64,000 nt of DNA, taken from contig CALFXX010000122.1 of NCBI GenBank assembly GCA_937952975.1, positions 9,430 to 73,429 on the forward strand, given 5' to 3'. Source of the stretch: an uncultured Alcaligenaceae bacterium. GTDB taxonomy: Bacteria; Pseudomonadota; Gammaproteobacteria; Burkholderiales; Burkholderiaceae_B. The translations under genes and the position numbers were made by a program. Below are positions 16,923-26,202 of the stretch, piece by piece. Each line of letters begins with the position of its first letter. Position 1 is the stretch's first letter. The notes under the pieces are model-generated. The model worked only from the letters and a program-made list of their open reading frames with translations, did not search any database and was not told where the DNA came from.

Positions 16923-19059
16923 TCATTTTATAACTTCGCGATTCCCAAATGGGACAACCGATCGCCTTGCCCAAATACTGTCGTTTACGGGTTTACTTTT
17001 AGTCTTATTTGTGACGGTGTTGCTGGTCTTGAATCAAGTCTATGCGTTAAAGGCTCTTGACCCGTATTATCGCGTCACCTCATCGGGGTTATGTTTAGCC
17101 TTCGGATTTTTAACTGCATGCCTGAGTATTCGGTTAGCAATAATGGGTTGCATGTTCGCACTACCTTTGTTGCCAACGATCGCCCCGAATATTCAACTTT
17201 ATCTGGGTTACGGTCGGGTTCTTGGCGAACAAGCCGCTGGGCTTGACCTGGTGACAGGGATGCTTTGCGGTGCATGCCTGAAATGGCTGACTATAAAAAA
17301 TCATGTCAAGACACCGCTCAGCATGCCTTGGCAGACTGGGCTTGTCCTCATCATAATTACTGCTTCAGTTGCCGTTGCAATTGCACGCAATTTGCACCAG
17401 ACTGGTTCGACATTCGTCCCACAGGTGCTTATCTATAACCTTTTACACCTTCGCTCACTTGGTTGGCACGACGACTATCGCCCACTGCTCGACTGGGCAG
17501 CCTACGCTGGGGCCTTCGGATTAATGGCAGTTTTTATTCCTGCTTTGAAACGCTCTTCTCAGCGCAATGCTTTAGTGTTTTGGCCTCTCATACTGAGTCT
17601 AGTGATCTCGGCGTTGGTCGGTTGGCGACAATCAGCAACAGGTATCGGCCTGAGCTTTGATCAGCGTAACTTCAGGGTCGATCAGTTTGGCTTTGTTGCA
17701 CAAGGCTTTCAACCAGATATGCATGCTTTCGGTGGTCTGCTATTGATCGGCGCCATCGGTTTATTTGGCTATTTATACAGTTCGAAAAGTCTGACGCTGC
17801 GGCTTGCGATGATCACGCTCGTTATACCGTTGAGCTGGATAGTTTTATTTTTAAGTAAATCACGGGCAAGCTTTGGGTTTGGCCTGTTGGCGCTTTTCGT
17901 CATTGCAGTCGTTTGGTGGTTTCGCAAGTCTGGCTATTTATTGAAAGCTCTAAGCGTGATCGCAACAGTCTGCTGTGTTGCTTTAATAAGCTTAATTCTT
18001 TTATATAACTTCTGGGACAGTACCGTACTACTATTAATTCAGCAGCTCGGCATCCCAGATTTCTACACGTTTAATTACAAGCTCTCTTATCGGCCCGAAG
18101 TGTATCGAGCCGGCTTTTTTATGTTTATGCTGTTTCCGTTTTTTGGACTCGGGCAGGCCGAGTTTTATCGACAATCAGCAAACTACGATCTCACGCACTC
18201 TTTCTTTTTAAGCATTCAACAAAACGGTGAGAATGCGCACAATTACTTTTTGCAGATTTTGGTTGAAAATGGTTTAGTTGGTTTTCTGACCTTTTTGATT
18301 TTGGTTTTTTACCCAATCACAAAAATACACAATAAGCGCTTATTGATACCGGCAGGGGTTGCCTTACTCGCTGTCTTTGCCGGTAATTTATTTTCGCACT
18401 CAATGCTAGTGCGAGAGAACCTTTTAATTGCTGCGGCCTTCTTGTCCTTGATGTACGCCTGCCTGCAAGCGGAGCAAGAGCAGCAGATGGATGGCAGCAG
18501 TCCGACCATACCAGCCACTAGTTCTGGTGATCTTACGCACGCACTCGACAAGCGCTTTATCCTGCGGCTGCCTGAATCCAGTATTCAGCGCGTCACCTGC
18601 TTTACTGCTGCCCTGCTCATACTCGGTGGTTTATTTACAAAAGAGGTATACCAGTCGCTTCGTAGTAAGGTATTCGAATCAGATCTTCAGTGTTCCAAAT
18701 TTAGGCGGCTTGATCCAGATGGGTGGACTTCTGGTCTGTACGTGGTCGCAATGCCAAAGGGATCTCAAGGAGTTCGAATTCGCCTTATCAGCACCCAGCC
18801 GGATGTGGGACGACGTCCCCTGCCCGGAACCTTAACACTCGTCGATCACAACTACGCGACCGTGCTGAAGCAGGACCTGTCATTCAGAACAAACGAGCCC
18901 CAAGAACTTGAACTGATACTACCCAATGGAGTTGTATCCGGAAGAGACTATCGCGTCGAGCTTAAGCTTGATCGATGCTTTATCCCACGTAATATTGGCA
19001 TGAATGGCGATGGGCGGCGACTCGGTGTGCGAATTGGATCTGTGGATTGGTTGCCATAA
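16903..19059 (+). CDS. O-antigen polymerase/ligase-like membrane protein with periplasmic C-terminal domain
   Basis: 718 residues from ATG 16903; ATG 16909 or GTG 16915 are alternatives. Many hydrophobic helices fill residues 25-520, and the Wzy/WaaL-type motif GENAHNYFLQILVENGLVGF is present near residue 445. This is longer than most family members because of an extra tail. A predicted helix at about 564-585 (TCFTAALLILGGLF) leads into a soluble domain of about 130 residues with two Cys, probably periplasmic. It may polymerise repeat units or join glycan to an acceptor on the periplasmic side. It overlaps rfbC. The tail is not a domain I recognise. Confidence 0.82.
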   Translation: MWMRVSDHFITSRFPNGTTDRLAQILSFTGLLLVLFVTVLLVLNQVYALKALDPYYRVTSSGLCLAFGFLTACLSIRLAIMGCMFALPLLPTIAPNIQLYLGYGRVLGEQAAGLDLVTGMLCGACLKWLTIKNHVKTPLSMPWQTGLVLIIITASVAVAIARNLHQTGSTFVPQVLIYNLLHLRSLGWHDDYRPLLDWAAYAGAFGLMAVFIPALKRSSQRNALVFWPLILSLVISALVGWRQSATGIGLSFDQRNFRVDQFGFVAQGFQPDMHAFGGLLLIGAIGLFGYLYSSKSLTLRLAMITLVIPLSWIVLFLSKSRASFGFGLLALFVIAVVWWFRKSGYLLKALSVIATVCCVALISLILLYNFWDSTVLLLIQQLGIPDFYTFNYKLSYRPEVYRAGFFMFMLFPFFGLGQAEFYRQSANYDLTHSFFLSIQQNGENAHNYFLQILVENGLVGFLTFLILVFYPITKIHNKRLLIPAGVALLAVFAGNLFSHSMLVRENLLIAAAFLSLMYACLQAEQEQQMDGSSPTIPATSSGDLTHALDKRFILRLPESSIQRVTCFTAALLILGGLFTKEVYQSLRSKVFESDLQCSKFRRLDPDGWTSGLYVVAMPKGSQGVRIRLISTQPDVGRRPLPGTLTLVDHNYATVLKQDLSFRTNEPQELELILPNGVVSGRDYRVELKLDRCFIPRNIGMNGDGRRLGVRIGSVDWLP

Positions 19060-19135
19060 GTTACACAAGCAGTGTGCACTCTTAAGCTCAATGAATTTGG
19101 GTAGTCACTTACGCCGTAGCGGTTCCAAACCTCGA

Positions 19136-19732
19136 CTACTGGCATTGATAATCGATCCGCTCTACGCTGTTTCTAAACGGATCCGTCAAATCATCAGAGT
19201 ACTTGCCCATCAGTAAACGTTGCTTAGGCAAAAAATGGGCTCGAAAATATCGACTACTACTAGCAATCGTTTGCCCCCAAGTCGTGAGCTTGACACAACC
19301 GTCTTTGATTTCAAGGGTGCCGGACTGTTGTTGTTCAGTAAGGCGTACGTCGACTAAACGGTGCTCTTTGACGTACTCTTGAGTAAACACTTGATCAAAC
19401 GCATCAAGCTTGATACCGCCGCCACGTTGTTGTAGTTTTTCTAGAATATAAAACGATAGCGAGCGATCAATGACGGTAGGCACTGAAATCGCAAACGAAT
19501 AACCTAGCAACAACCAGATGCAGCAAAGCTGCAAGATTTCAAAGCGCGTAAATACCTTTAACCAGCGTATCATTACAACCAAGGTGATGGCTAATACAGT
19601 AGCGAGTACGGCGTCTAGGATTGCGCTGTAAAAAACGACATTGACGGGTACATAGCGTACGTGCAGCACGTAAATTGCTAGCAACAGAATCGAATATACC
19701 GCTGTCGCGATGACAAGTTTGAGATATTTCAT
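19136..19732 (-). CDS. Small membrane protein of unknown function next to gtrA
   Basis: 198 residues. Three hydrophobic segments lie at about residues 5-25, 33-55 and 65-85. A polar domain of about 110 residues follows, with VDVRLTEQQQSGTLEIKDG and a final Cys. I do not recognise the family. Its ATG overlaps the stop of the gtrA-like gene (ATGA), and the trio with the GtrB-like gene recalls Gtr systems, in which a third, strain-specific protein attaches the sugar in the periplasm. At 198 residues it is much smaller than known GtrC transferases, so it may be an accessory factor instead. It ends 76 bases from the convergent polymerase gene. Confidence 0.7.
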   Translation of the reverse strand: MKYLKLVIATAVYSILLLAIYVLHVRYVPVNVVFYSAILDAVLATVLAITLVVMIRWLKVFTRFEILQLCCIWLLLGYSFAISVPTVIDRSLSFYILEKLQQRGGGIKLDAFDQVFTQEYVKEHRLVDVRLTEQQQSGTLEIKDGCVKLTTWGQTIASSSRYFRAHFLPKQRLLMGKYSDDLTDPFRNSVERIDYQCQ

Positions 19733-20145
19733 ACTTTAAAGACTATGCGCTTATTGCCCCAATAGCTACACAACACCTGCATTCCCGTGGCCACAATAAA
19801 GCCAGCAACATAGTTTAGGTGGTAGTGATCAGCCCACACATACATCAGGGCGCCATGCAACATGGAGATCGCTGCGTACAAAAAAATAAAACGATACACC
19901 TGCTCAAACAAAGGCTCTGCGGAACGTTGAAAAACAAAGTAACGGCTGCCTAAAAACGATGCGGCGATCCCAAAGACAGCTGCCACCAAATTAGCGATGC
20001 CAGCAGAACCCCAGCCTAATACTTTTAAATTAAAAGTCAGCACGGCAAAATGCACCGCCGTGGCGGCTAAGCCATTAATAAAATATCTGACTGACTGCTG
20101 TTTAAGCAGGGCTACTACTTTACCGCGCACCGTGCTAAGCGACAT
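19729..20145 (-). CDS. GtrA family membrane protein, probable lipid-linked sugar flippase
   Basis: 138 residues, the usual GtrA size, with four hydrophobic helices. VRYFINGLAATAVHFAVL, GIAASFLGSRYFVF and YWGNKRIVF near the end are typical. GtrA proteins are thought to flip undecaprenyl-phosphate-linked single sugars to the periplasm. It overlaps the upstream GT2 gene by 11 bases and the downstream small membrane protein gene by four, so the three are likely made together. The carried sugar could be xylose or glucuronate given uxs and ugd upstream, but that is inferred. Confidence 0.9.
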   Translation of the reverse strand: MSLSTVRGKVVALLKQQSVRYFINGLAATAVHFAVLTFNLKVLGWGSAGIANLVAAVFGIAASFLGSRYFVFQRSAEPLFEQVYRFIFLYAAISMLHGALMYVWADHYHLNYVAGFIVATGMQVLCSYWGNKRIVFKV

Positions 20146-21139
20146 GCTTTACAACGTCGATATAAGCGCGGTAATCAATTTGATTTGGCGCTCCTGCACG
20201 TACGACACCTGTCAACATCAAGGTCATCAGTGTCAGTGCACCAGTTTGTAAAAATACCAATAACAAAATCCCTAAGGCGACTGAAAACCAACCTGGCGTC
20301 GCAAAACCTGCAAGCTTTAGCGCAATAGCGGCTGCGCTTGCGGCCACAGTAAATAAAGCCACAAAGGCGCAAATGATGCCCACACGCACCAATACGTCTT
20401 CAGCAAATACCATCAAAGCCCTAAAGCCATGCAAGGCCAAGCCCACAAAATTCATTTTGCTTTTACCTGCAAAGCGCGGCCCGCGATCAATCGGCTGCGT
20501 TTGCACCCGCAGTTTTGACGTTAGTACGCAGGCCGCAACGTGCATCCAGAGCTCTTGCATCGCAGCCAAGCGCTTAAGCACTGCCGGCTTTAGGGCCATA
20601 AAGTTACCAAAGCTGATTTTGCGTCCAGTTAAAAACTGAAATAGCGCTTTGTAAACAACATAGAACGCTTTGAACCTTAAGGTCTCAACACGGCTTTTTC
20701 GCTGCGCCACCACGACATCAACTTTAGGTGATTGCATCGGTTCAACGAGCTCACGGATCGATTGAGGCGTGTCTTCACCATCCGAGTCCATCACGATAGT
20801 GCAAGGCATGTCAGGAAAATGCTCAGCCACGTAGTTCAACCCAATCGCAATCGCACGTTGATGCCCAACATTGCGTTTAAGCGTAATCACCACGCCTTGA
20901 ACGCCCGCGCTTTGCAAAGCTTCGATCTGCACGGGTTGATTGATTGAACCGTCATCTACCGCCACAACATATGCGCGAGTACCGTACTCAGCAAATAGCT
21001 CTCTAAATAAGCGGGTCGAGGCCTCTTGATCTTCGTAAACAGGCATCACAACTGCAAAGTTGGCGTCAGTTGCGTTGGCGCCTGAACGCACGTCTGTGCT
21101 AGATGAGGTGTGAGCATCGCCTTGACCATGTGGGCTCAT
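20135..21139 (-). CDS. GT2 glycosyltransferase with C-terminal membrane helices (GtrB-like)
   Basis: 334 residues. A family 2 catalytic domain: FAVVMPVYEDQ (28-38), AVDDGS (60-65), GHQRAIAIGLNY and the metal site VMDSDGED (116-123), with KISFGNFMALK later. Two hydrophobic helices follow, at about 245-275 and 283-310, as in dolichyl/undecaprenyl-phosphate sugar synthases such as GtrB and ArnC. It probably loads a sugar from a nucleotide donor onto undecaprenyl phosphate at the inner membrane. Its start overlaps the stop of the UDP-xylose synthase gene (ATGA), hinting that UDP-xylose or UDP-glucuronate is the donor. The first 25 residues are polar and may be a start-site extension. Confidence 0.88.
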   Translation of the reverse strand: MSPHGQGDAHTSSSTDVRSGANATDANFAVVMPVYEDQEASTRLFRELFAEYGTRAYVVAVDDGSINQPVQIEALQSAGVQGVVITLKRNVGHQRAIAIGLNYVAEHFPDMPCTIVMDSDGEDTPQSIRELVEPMQSPKVDVVVAQRKSRVETLRFKAFYVVYKALFQFLTGRKISFGNFMALKPAVLKRLAAMQELWMHVAACVLTSKLRVQTQPIDRGPRFAGKSKMNFVGLALHGFRALMVFAEDVLVRVGIICAFVALFTVAASAAAIALKLAGFATPGWFSVALGILLLVFLQTGALTLMTLMLTGVVRAGAPNQIDYRAYIDVVKHVA

Positions 21140-22092
21140 ACCGCAATCGCCTCCTTAAAGTAAGCAATCGTGCGCACAAGGCCTTGCTCTAGTGCGACGG
21201 TAGGCTCCCAGTCTAAATGCTGCTTCGCTTTACTGATGTCCGGGCGACGCTGCTTAGGATCATCCTGTGGCAAAGGCATATGGACCAGTTTGCTTTTTGA
21301 ACCCGTCAAACGCAACACTTTTTCAGCAAGCTCAATCATGGTGAATTCGCCAGGGTTGCCTAAGTTGATCGGCCCCACAACGCTGTCGGGCGAATTCATC
21401 AACCTAATAAATCCCTCAACCAAATCATCCGCGTAGCAAAAGCTACGCGTCTGTGTACCGTCGCCATAAATGGTCAGGTTTTCACCACGCAAAGCCTGCA
21501 CAATAAAGTTACTCACCACACGACCATCGTCTGCCGCCATACGCGGACCATAGGTATTGAAGATACGTACGACTTTGATGCGAAGGTTATAAGCGCGTTG
21601 GTAATCAAACCACAAAGTCTCAGCGGCGCGCTTGCCTTCGTCGTAACAGCTCCGAATACCAATTGTGTTGACATTACCCCAATACTCTTCAGGCTGAGGA
21701 TGCACCGACGGATCACCATACACTTCAGACGTCGACGCCTGAAACACCTTGGCGCCTGTATTGCGTGCAAGCTCAAGCATATTGAGCGCACCCAACACCG
21801 AGGTTTTCATGGTGTGGATGGGGTCGTATTGATAATGCACGGGCGAGGCTGGGCAGGCGAGGTTATAGATTTCGTCTAAGCCCGACATGCCCAGAGCTTG
21901 CACCGAAATGGGATCCACCACATCGTGCTGCACAAACTTAAAGTTTGGACTTGAGACAAGACCGACAATATTTTTTTTAGTACCTGTAAACAGGCTGTCG
22001 AGTGCAACCACTTGATGGCCTTGGGCTATCAAGCGATCGCACAGGTGCGATCCTAAAAAGCCTGCCCCGCCAGTAACAAGAATTTTTTTCAT
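21136..22092 (-). CDS. uxs: UDP-glucuronate decarboxylase (UDP-xylose synthase)
   Basis: 318 residues, as usual for bacterial UXS. The NAD site ILVTGGAGFLGSHL is at the start. DEIYNLACPASPVHYQ, with the family's distinctive CPASP, STSEVYGDP, YDEGKRAAE with the YxxxK pair, and VVRIFNTYGPRM are strong marks. It converts UDP-glucuronate to UDP-xylose in the cytoplasm. It sits directly after ugd, which makes its substrate, and overlaps the GtrB-like gene that follows. Other extended dehydratases share the fold, but the CPASP and DEGKR signatures favour UXS. Confidence 0.92.
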   Translation of the reverse strand: MKKILVTGGAGFLGSHLCDRLIAQGHQVVALDSLFTGTKKNIVGLVSSPNFKFVQHDVVDPISVQALGMSGLDEIYNLACPASPVHYQYDPIHTMKTSVLGALNMLELARNTGAKVFQASTSEVYGDPSVHPQPEEYWGNVNTIGIRSCYDEGKRAAETLWFDYQRAYNLRIKVVRIFNTYGPRMAADDGRVVSNFIVQALRGENLTIYGDGTQTRSFCYADDLVEGFIRLMNSPDSVVGPINLGNPGEFTMIELAEKVLRLTGSKSKLVHMPLPQDDPKQRRPDISKAKQHLDWEPTVALEQGLVRTIAYFKEAIAV

Positions 22093-22203
22093 AAGAAGTG
22101 CGTCAAGCTCTTTTTGTAAATAGCATCAAACAATCGGTACGGCTTCAGGCAGTAGGGTTTCAAACTCGCTCGCTTGGCTTTTGCGCGATACTTAATTTAC
22201 AGA

Positions 22204-23556
22204 TTAAGCGCGGCCAACACCTGCGTAATAAAAGCCCGCTCCCTTTACCTTGGCAGGATCGATATGATTACGCCCATCAAAAAACAGGGCGCCTTTAACG
22301 GTAACTTTCAGTGCTTCGAAGTCAACTTTTTTATACTCAGCCCACTCTGTCACCAACACAACTGCGTCAGCATCTTTTGCAGCATCTATTGGGCTGTGTT
22401 CAAGGACTAGCTTACCGTTACGCAACAAATCAGCAAACACATGTTCAGCAACCTCGCGTGCGACGGGGTCGTGTGCAGCAACAGTTGCGCCCGCTTGACA
22501 CAGCGCTCGAATCAAATCAATCGACGACGCTTCGCGCATATCATCGGTGTCGGGTTTAAACGCCAAGCCCCAGACGCAAACTTTGCGACCATCTAAGTCT
22601 TTCCCCATCTTGGCAACCAGTTGTTCAAACAGGTATTGCTTTTGTTTTTTGTTACGCGCCTCAACCCCATTGAGCACAATCGGATCAACACCCACACTTT
22701 GAGCAATACGCACCAAAGCTTGAACATCTTTAGGGAAGCACGACCCGCCATAACCGCAGCCAGGGCGTAAAAACGCGGGGCCAATTCGTGAATCTGAACC
22801 CATGCCGGCGCGCACGTCTTCAACATTGATACCAAAACGATCGCACACGTTGGCGATTTCGTTCATAAACGAGATGCGAGTGGCAAGCATCGCGTTTGAG
22901 GCGTACTTAATCAATTCGGCCTCTTTCACACCCACTGTCAACAACTGGCTCTCGTTTTTAACGTAAGGCTTGTAAAGCTTAACCAGCTGCGCTTTAGTGG
23001 TCTCGCTTTCGGTACCGATCACGATACGGTCTGGATTAAAGAAGTCATCGATTGCGGCGCCTTCTTTTAAAAACTCGGGGTTACTGGCCACATCAAAATC
23101 GATAAAACATTTGCGCTGAAACAATTGCCAGGCGATTTCACCCTTAACCAGATCGGCTGTACCAACGGGCACGGTTGATTTATTGATAATGATGGCGGGG
23201 CCGTCTAGCGTTTGGCCGATTTCTTTTGCTGCGGCTAATACATAGCGTAAATCTGCCGAGCCATCTTCGCCTTGTGGGGTGCCCACGGCGATAAAAATCA
23301 GATTTGGATTGGTGCTGTCGCTTTCAAGCTTGGTCAAACCGTTTTTGATGCTGTCTGAAAACTTTAAACTGCCACTGTCAATCGATCCATCAACCACCTC
23401 TTTGAGGCCCGGCTCATAAATAGGGATGATGCCTTTTTCAAGGCGAGCGATTTTGCTGGGGTCGGTATCGACACAAACGACCGTGTTGTCTTTGCTAGAC
23501 AGGCAGGCTGCGGTCACCAAGCCAACATAACCAGCGCCGACGACTAGAATTTTCAT
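22204..23556 (-). CDS. ugd: UDP-glucose 6-dehydrogenase
   Basis: 450 residues. The NAD-binding motif GAGYVGLVTAACL is at the amino terminus, VGTPQGEDGSADL and STVPVGTAD in the middle, and the catalytic Cys in GCGYGGSCFPKD near residue 262, followed by the substrate-clamp domain with VCVWGLAFKPDTDDMREA. It oxidises UDP-glucose to UDP-glucuronate using two NAD+. It supplies the UDP-xylose synthase encoded next. The 111 bases between the two genes may hold extra regulation; I see no clear terminator there. Confidence 0.96.
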   Translation of the reverse strand: MKILVVGAGYVGLVTAACLSSKDNTVVCVDTDPSKIARLEKGIIPIYEPGLKEVVDGSIDSGSLKFSDSIKNGLTKLESDSTNPNLIFIAVGTPQGEDGSADLRYVLAAAKEIGQTLDGPAIIINKSTVPVGTADLVKGEIAWQLFQRKCFIDFDVASNPEFLKEGAAIDDFFNPDRIVIGTESETTKAQLVKLYKPYVKNESQLLTVGVKEAELIKYASNAMLATRISFMNEIANVCDRFGINVEDVRAGMGSDSRIGPAFLRPGCGYGGSCFPKDVQALVRIAQSVGVDPIVLNGVEARNKKQKQYLFEQLVAKMGKDLDGRKVCVWGLAFKPDTDDMREASSIDLIRALCQAGATVAAHDPVAREVAEHVFADLLRNGKLVLEHSPIDAAKDADAVVLVTEWAEYKKVDFEALKVTVKGALFFDGRNHIDPAKVKGAGFYYAGVGRA

Positions 23557-23589
23557 GCTTGAGCTCTCAAAAGGGCAGGATCCCTTAGT

Positions 23590-26202
23590 TTATGCAATTT
23601 TTGTGACATCTTTACTTGAAATCACCCTAGAAAGCAGCTGTTGAGCGCTTTGCGCCCAAGTTTGCCGCTGAATATGCCTTGAATCGGGTGTTTTTTGCTC
23701 TTGGGTTAGCGCCAGCCAGCTTTGAACAACCGTGGCTAAGGCTGCGCCCTCGTCACCCGCAAAGTACAGGGCATGGTCTTGGGCGACTTCGCGAAAGACT
23801 GGGATATCTCGAGCAATAATGGGCAAACCGTGTCGCGCAGCCTCAATCAGGGGCAAGCCAAAACCTTCGGCCTCACTAGCGGCGATCAGGCAGCTGGCCG
23901 CGGTGTAAATTTTTTCAAGGTACTCATCGCTGGCTGACTGCACCCAAAACAGCTGACGGCCGAGTCGGGGGTGGGAACTTAAACGGTTGGTCAGCGCCTC
24001 GGTCAACCAGCCCGGTTTGCCGACGATGAGGAGGTTGGCAGCAACGTTTTGAGCCCAAAGTTGCTCGAAGGCGTCTAGCATTTGGCCATGACGCTTACGC
24101 GGTTCGAGCGTACCGACGGCTAAAAAGCTTGTTTGGGCGGCAAGTTGCTGTAACAGTTGTGGACCATCGTCGGGCACCCCTTTGCTGGGGATTGAGCTTT
24201 CAACATCAGCCCCAAGATGAAACCAGTCGATGCTGAACGACGGCGCGACAGCTGGCTGATTTTGTACCAACCATGCCTTTAATTCGGCGGCGACGGCTTG
24301 CGAAATACACACAGCACCATGCTGTTGAGACACCACGCGCAACCAGTTGCCGTATCTTTCAACAAGCTCTGGGGTAAAAGTGTCTTTAAGCTGCAAAGGC
24401 AACAGGTCGTAGACCACAAAATACACTCGAGCACCGGCTTGGCGGGCTTGGGTAAAAAATTGCTCGTGGTCTTGATCGATGTTGAAGTGCAGATCAAGGC
24501 CGAGGAAGATGTCGCCTTGTTGGGGGTGGATGTAAACATCTTGGTCAACAGCGGTATTGCCCGAGGGCACATCATGGAAATGGGTTGCTTCTGTACCCCG
24601 CGCTTTGCCTGTGAAGTTCGGTAGATGACCATCACCAAACATGCGCCGAGTAAACGCCTCGGCGGTTTTATAACCCACAAGCTTGGCGGCGTAAACCAAC
24701 TCGACTTTATAGTCAGCATTCGCATCAGCATCGGTTAACAAATACTTAATTATGCTACGCACCACGCGCTGGATGCCTGACTTTGAGTCAGCGGCATGCA
24801 ACTCAGTAATATCGACAAACAATCTTGGGCGGGTATCTTGTCGAGGCAGCAAGCCAGCGACTAAGGATGCAGTTTCTTGTAACTCAACGGTCGGGCGCTG
24901 AAGCGTTTGCGCAAACGCTTCGATGCGGGCGGTTATTTCAGCGACCAGTACCGCAGGCGCTGGCCGCGCCTGCGCTTCCAACGCGCCATCCCGCTCTAAC
25001 CGCTCTAAGGCCTCAAGCGCCTTGCGAGCTGTGTGATCCCACGAAAACGTTTGAACCTGCTGACGCCCATGCGCCGCCAGCAATCCCCGATAGGCCTCGT
25101 CGTTTAATACCTGAGTGATTTTGTTTGCTATGCTATCAACCGAAAACGGATCAAACAAAGCCTCGGGCAACCCAATTACCTCAGGAACACTCGAATAGTT
25201 TGAGCCAATCGTGGGTGCACCGCAGGCCATCGCCTCAAGGGCGGTAAAACCAAAGCCTTCGCAATAGGTGGGCAAGATGTAAGCCTTACATAACCCATAC
25301 AAAGCGCACAACTCTTGGTCAGTGATGCGCTGGGTGACGGTGACTTCGCTCGCATCTAAACCCGCCTGGCGGATCAATTGATTGACCTGCAAGAGCTGTG
25401 GAGCATTCAGGCCGCCGGCCAGCACCAATTGATGTGTTTGCCGGATTTCAACGGGCTGTGCAGCGTACGCACGCACCAAGCGATCAATATTTTTACGTGG
25501 GTCAAACGCGCCGCTGTACAACAAAAAAGGGCGCGTAATGCCAAACTTTTGTTTCAACGCGGCCGACTGTTGAGAGGTCAAATCGACAACAACGATGTCT
25601 TCGCCCAACGCTGCAGAGATATTGTGCACTTGGGCTGCCGGCAAACCTAGGTGTGCAATACCGTCGTTGCGCGAGGACTCTGAAATCGCAAACCAGAGGT
25701 CTGCCTTTTTAACTTGCCACAGGCGCTCGTAGTACCAATCTTGTGTGGTGGGGTCAACCAAATACTCGCTTTTGTATAACAGCGGGATCAAGTCATAGAG
25801 AATCATCGCGGTAAACACCGGCGCGAGCGTACTGATACTGACAACCGTGTTGTCCCGAGAGCTGTCAAGCAAGCTACTAATGATCACGACGTCAGGCTTA
25901 AGCTCTGCAATGAAAGCTTCGCGCAGCAGCTCAGATACCTGTTTACGCCAACGATTTTCTGGCTTGCGCAAGTCAGTCGGACCAATGCCTGACCAGATTT
26001 TGATGGTGCATTGTGCGCAGTACTCACCTAACGCGTCTTGGGCATAGGTGATGGATTCAGGAAATAAATCACTGAGTAACACCACCACTTCGTGCGTGCC
26101 TTTATTGCGGATGAGCGCGCGTACAAAGGCAAGTGAATAACGCCCAATCCCACGATGGCGACTTTCGTTTTGCGCACCTTGCAGATCGACGACGATTTTC
26201 AT
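23590..26202 (-). CDS. Double-domain GT4 glycosyltransferase (WbdA-like)
   Basis: 870 residues with two GT4 modules. Module 1 (about 1-400) starts MKIVVDLQGAQ and has RHRGIGRYSLAF, FLLYSGAFDPRKNIDRL and YCEGFGFTALEAMACGAP. Module 2 (about 455-870) starts RLFVDITELHAAD and has KSGIQRVVRSI, FLAVGTLEPRKRHGQ and SEAEGFGLPLIEAARHGLP. Both keep the E-x7-E motif, so both may be active. Two fused mannosyltransferase modules of about this length are known in WbdA of E. coli O8/O9 antigens, where the gene also follows wbdD. A relative of module 2 is encoded alone at 30979-32331. Sugar identity (mannose or D-rhamnose) is inferred. Confidence 0.88.
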   Translation of the reverse strand: MKIVVDLQGAQNESRHRGIGRYSLAFVRALIRNKGTHEVVVLLSDLFPESITYAQDALGEYCAQCTIKIWSGIGPTDLRKPENRWRKQVSELLREAFIAELKPDVVIISSLLDSSRDNTVVSISTLAPVFTAMILYDLIPLLYKSEYLVDPTTQDWYYERLWQVKKADLWFAISESSRNDGIAHLGLPAAQVHNISAALGEDIVVVDLTSQQSAALKQKFGITRPFLLYSGAFDPRKNIDRLVRAYAAQPVEIRQTHQLVLAGGLNAPQLLQVNQLIRQAGLDASEVTVTQRITDQELCALYGLCKAYILPTYCEGFGFTALEAMACGAPTIGSNYSSVPEVIGLPEALFDPFSVDSIANKITQVLNDEAYRGLLAAHGRQQVQTFSWDHTARKALEALERLERDGALEAQARPAPAVLVAEITARIEAFAQTLQRPTVELQETASLVAGLLPRQDTRPRLFVDITELHAADSKSGIQRVVRSIIKYLLTDADANADYKVELVYAAKLVGYKTAEAFTRRMFGDGHLPNFTGKARGTEATHFHDVPSGNTAVDQDVYIHPQQGDIFLGLDLHFNIDQDHEQFFTQARQAGARVYFVVYDLLPLQLKDTFTPELVERYGNWLRVVSQQHGAVCISQAVAAELKAWLVQNQPAVAPSFSIDWFHLGADVESSIPSKGVPDDGPQLLQQLAAQTSFLAVGTLEPRKRHGQMLDAFEQLWAQNVAANLLIVGKPGWLTEALTNRLSSHPRLGRQLFWVQSASDEYLEKIYTAASCLIAASEAEGFGLPLIEAARHGLPIIARDIPVFREVAQDHALYFAGDEGAALATVVQSWLALTQEQKTPDSRHIQRQTWAQSAQQLLSRVISSKDVTKIA

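Noticed and set aside
22093..22203. Terminator or promoter between ugd and the UDP-xylose synthase gene
   Set aside because: No stable hairpin with T-run and no well-spaced promoter boxes were found; the genes are probably on one transcript.
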